Source: CALMEH01 sp031409875 (GTDB lineage Bacteria > Acidobacteriota > Blastocatellia > Pyrinomonadales > Pyrinomonadaceae). Taken from it: 64,000 nucleotides of DNA. The notes below the pieces were generated by a model. The model was not told where the DNA came from, did no database searches, and was given only the letters and a program-made list of their open reading frames with translations. The position numbers and the translations under genes are program-made. Below are positions 58,794 through 64,000 of this stretch, in pieces (positions within the stretch are counted from its first letter, which is position 1; each line of letters opens with the position of its first letter). The stretch covers positions 1 to 64,000 of the forward strand of contig JANNYB010000158.1 in NCBI GenBank assembly GCA_031409875.1, read 5' to 3'.

Positions 58794-59753
58794 ATGAAAA
58801 TCTGTCCAAATTGCAAAACTGAATACGGCGATGAGATGAATTTTTGTCTGACGGATGGCAGCACTTTGAAAGATGCGGCACGGTTCAGTTTAGAAGATAC
58901 GGTTTCTTTGACGGATAATGCGACTTTGGAATATAAGAAACCGCAAACTGCGGAGCAAAATAAACAGACAAATTTGACGGATTTCGGTAAGCCTCAGAAA
59001 AGTTCGTTGAAATGGGTGATTTTGAGCGGAGTTGTCGGGTTGATTTTGCTGTTTGTCGGAATAGTCGGCGGCGGATTGATTTATTTGCGTTATTATGTGG
59101 CGAATGACCCTGAAGATTATTCGCGCACGCCGACGCGCACGCCTTTGCAAGGTTTTACGCCTGTTCGCACACCTGAGGCGAAAAGTAATATCAAGATCGA
59201 AATTTTAGAAAAAGTTAAAAATAATAGCGGACAGAGTTTTTTGAAATGCAAGGTAACAAATATCAGCGAAAGCCTGGCGCGTCCGTTTTCGATGACGTTG
59301 CAGTTTTATAAAGACGATGTGGTAATTAAAGAAAACGCGGCTTTCATAAAATTAAAATATCTGAAACCGCAACAGAGCGTTCCGGTTTGGGTCGGTTTAT
59401 ACGGCACGGAAAATTACACTTCGGTCAAAGTGAAAGATTCGGGAGCAAATTATCAGATATATAAGCCGGCATCGCAATTGTTACTCGATTTGAACTTTAC
59501 GGAAACGAAAATGATGATTGCATATTCGACAAGTTACAAAGTCGAAGGCATTGTCGAAAACCAAAATTACGACACCATTTCGCCGGAACTTTACGTTATT
59601 TTTTACGATGAAAAATCCGAAATAATCGGTATTGAAACGAAAAGATTAAACAATCTGGAAAAAAACGTAAAAACGAAATTTGAAGCTACCATTTCCGACC
59701 GAGATTTGTTCGGCAAACCGAAAACTTTTGAAATTATTACCGTCGCCGATTAA
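58794..59753 (+). CDS. Zinc-ribbon membrane protein
   Basis: 319 residues. An N-terminal zinc ribbon 'MKICPNCKTEYGDEMNFC' has three clear cysteines; the usual fourth position is not evident. A low-complexity linker leads to one membrane helix (about 80-102, 'WVILSGVVGLILLFVG'), a Thr/Pro linker ('TPTRTPLQGFTP') and a C-terminal domain with two similar beta halves ('FLKCKVTNISESLARPF' and 'YKVEGIVENQNYDTISPEL'), like FxLYD domains. The type is common in Acidobacteriota; the function is unknown. Confidence 0.72.
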   Translation: MKICPNCKTEYGDEMNFCLTDGSTLKDAARFSLEDTVSLTDNATLEYKKPQTAEQNKQTNLTDFGKPQKSSLKWVILSGVVGLILLFVGIVGGGLIYLRYYVANDPEDYSRTPTRTPLQGFTPVRTPEAKSNIKIEILEKVKNNSGQSFLKCKVTNISESLARPFSMTLQFYKDDVVIKENAAFIKLKYLKPQQSVPVWVGLYGTENYTSVKVKDSGANYQIYKPASQLLLDLNFTETKMMIAYSTSYKVEGIVENQNYDTISPELYVIFYDEKSEIIGIETKRLNNLEKNVKTKFEATISDRDLFGKPKTFEIITVAD

Positions 59754-59785
59754 TTAGTCCGATTTTTTAGTTTCTTTATGTTTTC

Positions 59786-59870
59786 CTTTGCGAACTTTGC
59801 GCCTTTGCGGGAAATAAGTTGTTGAAAATCAGAGATTGTATTTTCACGCAAAGGCGCAAAGTCCGCAAAG
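59786..59870. repeat. Palindromic word repeat
   Basis: Arms 59786-59809 (CTTTGCGAACTTTGCGCCTT and on) and 59847-59870, one mismatch, 37-base loop. The arm is built of 'CTTTGCG' words. It lies 33 bases after the stop of the zinc-ribbon gene. Confidence 0.85.
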
Positions 59871-59946
59871 TTAGTTTGTAAGAAAATATAAAAAACAAAC
59901 TGTTAAATAGTCTGTAAATTAAGTTTCTTTATGTTTTAGAAGTCTG

Positions 59947-59996
59947 ACACGCTTTAGCTTGTCGAATGTTCCGGCAATCAACAAGCTAAAGCGTGT
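59947..59996. repeat. 16-bp perfect inverted repeat
   Basis: ACACGCTTTAGCTTGT (59947-59962) and its complement (59981-59996), 18-base loop. With the preceding palindrome it fills much of the 303-bp gap before the ACT gene. Confidence 0.8.
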
Positions 59997-60059
59997 TGGA
60001 CATTTTGTTAAAAAATTTAATTTACCGACTATTAAATATATTTTACTGATTATAATTTG

Positions 60060-60494
60060 ATGAATGCTTTGGAATTATTAAAAAAAACACGAGTCGAAAT
60101 CGCGCCTGAAACATTTACGCTGGTTTCTTTGCGGCACGAAAATTGGCTGAAACTCCTTGAAAATCCTGAACTTTCGCCGCGAATGACCGCGCCGTTTATG
60201 ATTTTTAAGGACAAGTTTGAGACGACGCTTTTATTAGACGAGATTGATTTTGAAACAATTCGTTATGCCATTCGAGATGCGAAATTTGAACGCGGATTTC
60301 GGCTTTTGACATTTGAAATTGTGTTGGATTTTTCGGTTGTCGGATTTCTCGCCGAAGTTGCGAAGATTTTTGCAACAGAAGAAATTTCAATCGTTGCGCT
60401 TTCAGCATTTTCACGCGATCATATTTTGATAAAGCAAGAAAATTTAGCAAAAGCCTTAAAAGTGTTGGGCGAATATGTCGAAGAATTATGTTGA
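60060..60494 (+). CDS. ACT-domain protein
   Basis: A 144-residue soluble protein, started at ATG 60060 ('MNALELLKK'); a TTG three bases earlier is less likely. Two beta-alpha units, with 'FRLLTFEIVLDFSVVGFLAE' and 'ATEEISIVALSAFSRDHILI', resemble paired ACT domains of the type fused to aspartate kinase or found alone in CASTOR-like sensors. It probably senses a small ligand such as an amino acid. No enzyme domain is present. Confidence 0.68.
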   Translation: MNALELLKKTRVEIAPETFTLVSLRHENWLKLLENPELSPRMTAPFMIFKDKFETTLLLDEIDFETIRYAIRDAKFERGFRLLTFEIVLDFSVVGFLAEVAKIFATEEISIVALSAFSRDHILIKQENLAKALKVLGEYVEELC

Positions 60495-60579
60495 AAAAAA
60501 GTGCAAGATTAACAAGTAGTCCGCGTTCTAAAAATGGCAACGAAAAGTTGTCAATTTTTTTGTCAAAAGGGAGAAAATT

Positions 60580-61269
60580 ATGAATAAATTATTTAACAAA
60601 TATGCATTTTTAACTTTAGGGTTTTTAGTGGTTTTGATTTTTAGCTCGAATATTTCGGCGCAGACAAAGACGGAAATTTTGCTTGTCGCCGACCAAAAAG
60701 CCAATTGCACAGGCGTTATCAAAATGGATTGTTTGCAAGTGAAACAATTGTCAGAAGAAAAATATTCGTTGTTCTATGAAAATATCGAAAAATTTAATTT
60801 CGTCGCAGATTATTTTTACGTTTTGGAAGTTCAAGTTACGACCGTAAAAAATCCGGCGGCAGATGCTTCAAAATTCAAATATCGTTTGAAAAAAGTTTTG
60901 GCGCGTGTCAAATCCGAAGTAAATCCGACGCAAACTCAACCGAATTTCTTTGGAACTGAATGGAAATTGACGCGAATCGAAGGAAATATTATCAAAAATG
61001 AAAAGGCTTTTATCAGATTTGACGAAGCGAAAAATTCGGCTCGCGGAAATGGCGGCTGCAATGTTTTTGGCGGAAATATGTCAAAAACCGGAAGTAAAGT
61101 AAAAATTTCGGAAGTTTTTTCAACAAAAATGTTTTGTCAAAACGGTTCGGATGTCGAAAACAAATTTTTAAGCAATTTCGAACAAGTTACCGAATATGAA
61201 ATCAAAGACGGAAAACTATTTTTGATGGCAAATAAAACCGTTGTTTTAGAATTTGAAGTCAAGAAATAA
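60580..61269 (+). CDS. Exported DUF4377/META-domain protein
   Basis: 229 residues with a signal peptide (about 1-27, 'NISAQ'). The N-terminal part 'CTGVIKMDCLQVK' to 'YVLEVQVTTVK' (about 41-90) is DUF4377. The C-terminal part 'WKLTRIEGN', 'GNGGCNVFGG' and 'TKMFCQN' (about 125-225) is a META/HslJ domain with its conserved glycine-rich turn and cysteines. Both are stress-linked envelope domains. AAAGGGAGAAAATT precedes the ATG. Confidence 0.8.
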   Translation: MNKLFNKYAFLTLGFLVVLIFSSNISAQTKTEILLVADQKANCTGVIKMDCLQVKQLSEEKYSLFYENIEKFNFVADYFYVLEVQVTTVKNPAADASKFKYRLKKVLARVKSEVNPTQTQPNFFGTEWKLTRIEGNIIKNEKAFIRFDEAKNSARGNGGCNVFGGNMSKTGSKVKISEVFSTKMFCQNGSDVENKFLSNFEQVTEYEIKDGKLFLMANKTVVLEFEVKK

Positions 61270-61340
61270 TCGTTTGAAAATTTCGCTAAATGCCAAGTTT
61301 GTATTTTTAGGTTAAACTAGATGCGAACTTGGCAAAATTT

Positions 61341-62114
61341 ATGTTTTGGAAAGATAAAGTCGTATTTTTAACGGGCGCATCAAGCGGAATCGGCGAGGCT
61401 TTGGCGGTTGAAATGGCTAAACGCGGCGCGATTGTCGGACTTTTGGCGCGGCGCGAAGAACTATTAAAAGAACTTGCCGAAAAATGCGAAAATGTCGGCG
61501 GCAAAGCGCGTGTTTTTGCCTGTGATGTTACAAACGCGGAAGGCGTGAGCAAAGCGGCGGATAATTTGCGCGATGAATTCGGGCGTGTTGATATTTTGAT
61601 CGCAAATGCCGGAATCGGCGGCAATACGAGCGGTTTGGACGTTTATAAACCCGAACAGGTTAGAAAAGTTATCGAAATAAATCTGATGGGCGCGGTCAAT
61701 TCGGTTTATGCTGTTTTGCCGCAAATGTTGGAGCGCAAAAGCGGTCAACTCGTTGCAGTTTCATCACTTGCAGGTTTTCGCGGACTTCCGAAATCGGCGG
61801 CTTATTCAGCTTCAAAAGGTGCAATGACGAATTTTTTTGAAAGCGTCCGGCTTGATGTTCAAACGCAAGGCGTTGCGGTAACAATTATTCAGCCCGGATT
61901 TATCAAAACGCCTCTGACATCGGGCAGACCCAACAAAATGCCGTTTTTGATGGAACTCGAAGACGCGATTCCGCTTTTTCTCCGCGCTATCGAAAAGCAA
62001 AAAAGATTTGCCGCTTTCCCTTGGCAACTCGCTTCATTTGTTCGTTTGAGCAGAATTTTCCCCGCGTGGCTTTACGACAAAATCGCTTCGGGCGCAAAAT
62101 ATCGTGAAAAGTAA
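61341..62114 (+). CDS. Short-chain dehydrogenase/reductase
   Basis: About 257 residues from ATG 61341 ('MFWKDKVVFLTGASSGIG'); an earlier TTG would add four residues. It has the Rossmann 'TGASSGIGEA' near 10, 'NAGIGG' near 89, and the catalytic Ser in 'AVSSLAGF' with 'YSASKGA' (Tyr and Lys) near 151. A classical NAD(P)-dependent SDR of the DHRS7/ketoreductase type. The substrate is unknown. Confidence 0.88.
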   Translation: MFWKDKVVFLTGASSGIGEALAVEMAKRGAIVGLLARREELLKELAEKCENVGGKARVFACDVTNAEGVSKAADNLRDEFGRVDILIANAGIGGNTSGLDVYKPEQVRKVIEINLMGAVNSVYAVLPQMLERKSGQLVAVSSLAGFRGLPKSAAYSASKGAMTNFFESVRLDVQTQGVAVTIIQPGFIKTPLTSGRPNKMPFLMELEDAIPLFLRAIEKQKRFAAFPWQLASFVRLSRIFPAWLYDKIASGAKYREK

Positions 62115-62182
62115 ATTTGTTAATCGGTAATTGTTAAATGTTTGTTTGAACATTACAATAAACAATTTACGTCTGACAAAAT

Positions 62183-63070
62183 ATGGATATTTTAACGGCA
62201 ATTATTCTCGGAATTGTTCAAGGTTTGACTGAATTTATTCCAATTTCTTCGACGGCGCATCTCGTTTTCGCAAGCCGTTGGACGGATGTTTATGGCGGCG
62301 ACGCGCAAAAAATAACGGCGACAATGGCGGTTATCCAACTCGGCACTTTGGCGGCGGTTTTTGTCTATTTTGCGGCGGATATTTGGGCAATTACAACCGC
62401 GTTTTTGCGTGATAATTTTGCTTTTGTTACAGGCAAAAAACGAAACTTTTCCGGCTCAGGCGGCATTCGTCCGATGTGGCTTTCGGACGAAGCGTGGCTT
62501 GGTTGGCTGATAATTCTCGGCTCGATTCCGATTGGCACGGTCGGGCTTTATTTTAAAGATTTAATCGAAGGTCCGGGAACAAAAAATCTGTGGATAATTG
62601 CAACGATGATGATTGTCGTGGCAATTTTTCTGGCGATTGCCGAATTTGTCGGAAGTCAGCGTAAAGAATTGAAAGAGTTCGGGTTAGTTGATGCATTGGC
62701 AGTCGGTTTCGCGCAAGTTTTGGCTTTGATACCGGGCGCGTCGCGTTCGGGTTCGACGATTATGGGCGGACTTTTCGCCGGACAAAAACGCGAAGCCGCC
62801 GCCCGATTTTCGTTTCTGCTGATGATTCCCGCAATTACGGCAAGCGGTCTTTTGGAACTCAAAGAAGCAATTCACATTTTATCGAAAGATGATTTTATTT
62901 CGCTCGCCGTTGGCACAATCGTTGCCGGAATTGTCGGTTATATTTCGATTTGGTTTTTGCTCGCCTTTCTCAAAAAATACTCGACGGCGATTTTTATTAT
63001 TTACCGAATTATCGTCGGTGCTATAATTTTAATATTACTTTGGCGCGGCGATTTATTGCCGCAAATTTGA
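62183..63070 (+). CDS. uppP: Undecaprenyl-diphosphate phosphatase UppP
   Basis: A 295-residue inner-membrane enzyme (BacA) that recycles the lipid carrier of peptidoglycan synthesis. It has 'VQGLTEFIPISSTAHL' near residue 12 (glutamate-rich catalytic motif) and 'IPGASRSGST' near 196 (PGxSRSG motif), and about eight helices. A hydrophilic loop between about 94 and 112 is a little longer than usual. The stop codon TGA lies inside the left flank of the next palindrome. Confidence 0.93.
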   Translation: MDILTAIILGIVQGLTEFIPISSTAHLVFASRWTDVYGGDAQKITATMAVIQLGTLAAVFVYFAADIWAITTAFLRDNFAFVTGKKRNFSGSGGIRPMWLSDEAWLGWLIILGSIPIGTVGLYFKDLIEGPGTKNLWIIATMMIVVAIFLAIAEFVGSQRKELKEFGLVDALAVGFAQVLALIPGASRSGSTIMGGLFAGQKREAAARFSFLLMIPAITASGLLELKEAIHILSKDDFISLAVGTIVAGIVGYISIWFLLAFLKKYSTAIFIIYRIIVGAIILILLWRGDLLPQI

Positions 63071-63073
63071 ACA

Positions 63074-63132
63074 TTTATCATTGAACATTTATCGTGTAAT
63101 TTGCCGTTCAATGATAAATGTTCAATGATAAA
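63074..63132. repeat. Palindromic word repeat between uppP and recJ
   Basis: TTTATCATTGAACATTTATC (63074-63093) and its exact complement (63113-63132), 19-base loop; further copies of 'GAACATTTATC' flank it. It ends four bases before the recJ ATG. Confidence 0.9.
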
Positions 63133-63136
63133 CGAT

Positions 63137-64000
63137 ATGAACAAGCGTTGGAATATTCTCAAACACGACCGTGAACAAATCATTCCTTTGTCGCAATCAT
63201 TAAAAGTTTCTCCTTTGATTGCCGCGTTGCTTATTTCGCGGGGTTTTGAAACTCACGAAAAAGCACATAAATTTCTAAATCCTTCGCTTGACGATTTGCA
63301 CGAGCCGAATCTGCTCAAAGATATGGAGAAATCGGTGGCGCGAATCTTACAAGCCGTCGAAAATCAAGAAAAAATTTTGATTTGGGGCGATTATGATGTT
63401 GATGGCACTACCGGCACGGTTGTTTTGCGAAAAGTCCTCGACATTATCGGCGCACAAACCGGATTTCACGTTCCGAATCGTTTTACGGAAGGTTACGGTT
63501 TGAACATTCCCGCGCTCGAAAAAGCGAAAGAACGTGGCTACGGTTTGGTGATTACGGTTGATTGCGGTTCGACTGCGTTTGAGCCGATTTCTTGGGCGCA
63601 ATCCAACGGAATGGACGTGATTGTTACCGATCATCATTTGACGAAAGACGAAGGTTTGCCGAATGCTTTTGCGGTTGTTAATCCGAATCAGCCGGACGAT
63701 GAATATCCCGACAAAAATCTCGCGGGCGTTGGTGTTGCTTTCAAATTAGCTCACGCACTTTTGCGCGTAAAAGGCAAAGAACATATTATCAACGGATTTT
63801 TGAAAGTCGTTGCTATCGGAACGGTTGCCGATATTATGAACCTTTCGGGCGAAAATCGCGCAATTGTTAAACTCGGCTTGTTGGATTTGCCGAAAGCTAA
63901 GAATTTCGGGCTGAAAGCGTTGATGGAAGTTGCCGATTGCAAGTCGGAAATGACGAGTTATCATATCGGTTTTCGCATTGCGCCGCGAATAAATGCGGCT
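63137..64000 (+). CDS. recJ: Single-stranded-DNA exonuclease RecJ, N-terminal part
   Basis: The first 288 codons, cut by the window end. The DHH phosphoesterase motifs 'WGDYDVDGTTG' (83-93), 'TVDCGS' near 143 and 'VTDHHLTKDE' near 163 are all present, and 'RIAPRINAA' at the edge is the last conserved DHH motif. A 5'-3' exonuclease for recombination and mismatch repair. The ATG follows the palindrome by four bases, with no visible Shine-Dalgarno site. Confidence 0.93.
   Translation, partial: MNKRWNILKHDREQIIPLSQSLKVSPLIAALLISRGFETHEKAHKFLNPSLDDLHEPNLLKDMEKSVARILQAVENQEKILIWGDYDVDGTTGTVVLRKVLDIIGAQTGFHVPNRFTEGYGLNIPALEKAKERGYGLVITVDCGSTAFEPISWAQSNGMDVIVTDHHLTKDEGLPNAFAVVNPNQPDDEYPDKNLAGVGVAFKLAHALLRVKGKEHIINGFLKVVAIGTVADIMNLSGENRAIVKLGLLDLPKAKNFGLKALMEVADCKSEMTSYHIGFRIAPRINAA

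Noticed and set aside
58486..58881. 131-codon minus-strand frame with repeats such as 'ISVLCRM'
   Set aside because: It consists of translated 39-bp tandem repeats and the antisense of the zinc-ribbon gene start.

Overview
This window looks like a chromosomal segment of an Acidobacteriota bacterium, most likely class Blastocatellia. That is inferred from the moderate-to-low G+C and from four large secreted proteins with the same 'FRPSNGTWY'-type FG-GAP/VCBS propeller. CHRD-domain and delta-60-repeat proteins, a DUF6526 protein and a TPR-CHAT protein point the same way. No 16S rRNA is present, so the placement is not proven. There is no prophage and no CRISPR array.

Layout. 1-1.4 kb: right end of an ISAs1-like insertion sequence that has cut off the end of an ATPase gene, then a MITE. 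1.4-7.5 kb: pabB, an amino-acid permease with a PilZ protein, a DUF4258/YgiT toxin-antitoxin pair, murE and tRNA-Leu(UAG). 7.6-11.3 kb: proteostasis genes tig, clpP and clpX. 11.3-24 kb: secreted CHRD, FG-GAP and subtilase proteins, an ECF sigma/anti-sigma pair and a large TPR-CHAT protein. 24-33 kb: lon, a delta-60 protein, engB and rho. 33-38 kb: beta-helix/FG-GAP and delta-60 surface proteins. 38.3-44.6 kb: a small membrane protein, a metallopeptidase-like protein, a YhcG-type nuclease, a restriction-modification island and asnS. 44.6-47.1 kb: ABC exporter and DUF6526. 47-52.6 kb: a di-heme peroxidase/FG-GAP fusion downstream of an ECF sigma, EF-hand and membrane-anchor operon. 53-57.2 kb: terC behind a yybP-ykoY riboswitch, RNase J and a PIN toxin-antitoxin pair. 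57.4-64 kb: small unknown genes, an ACT protein, a DUF4377/META lipid- or surface-type protein, an SDR, uppP and the start of recJ.

Two things stand out. First, the restriction-modification genes lie between two 90-bp direct copies of the 3' end of asnS (94% identical, all differences synonymous). This is the signature of a cassette inserted at the asnS stop codon, yet no integrase is visible. Second, the window is full of palindromic elements. There are three copies of a 198-199 bp MITE with perfect 9-bp target duplications, two larger elements with 7- and 8-bp duplications, and more than a dozen hairpins whose arms are tandem repeats of a short word. These sit with striking regularity on or within a few bases of stop codons. 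Three have gone in frame into coding sequences (pabB, the TPR-CHAT gene and a delta-60 gene). One MITE copy keeps the ends and loop of its siblings but has hairpin arms of a different sequence.

The housekeeping genes (murE, tig, clpPX, lon, engB, rho, asnS, rnj, uppP, recJ) look intact and ordinary. The accessory signal is in the palindromes, the asnS island and the modular surface proteins.
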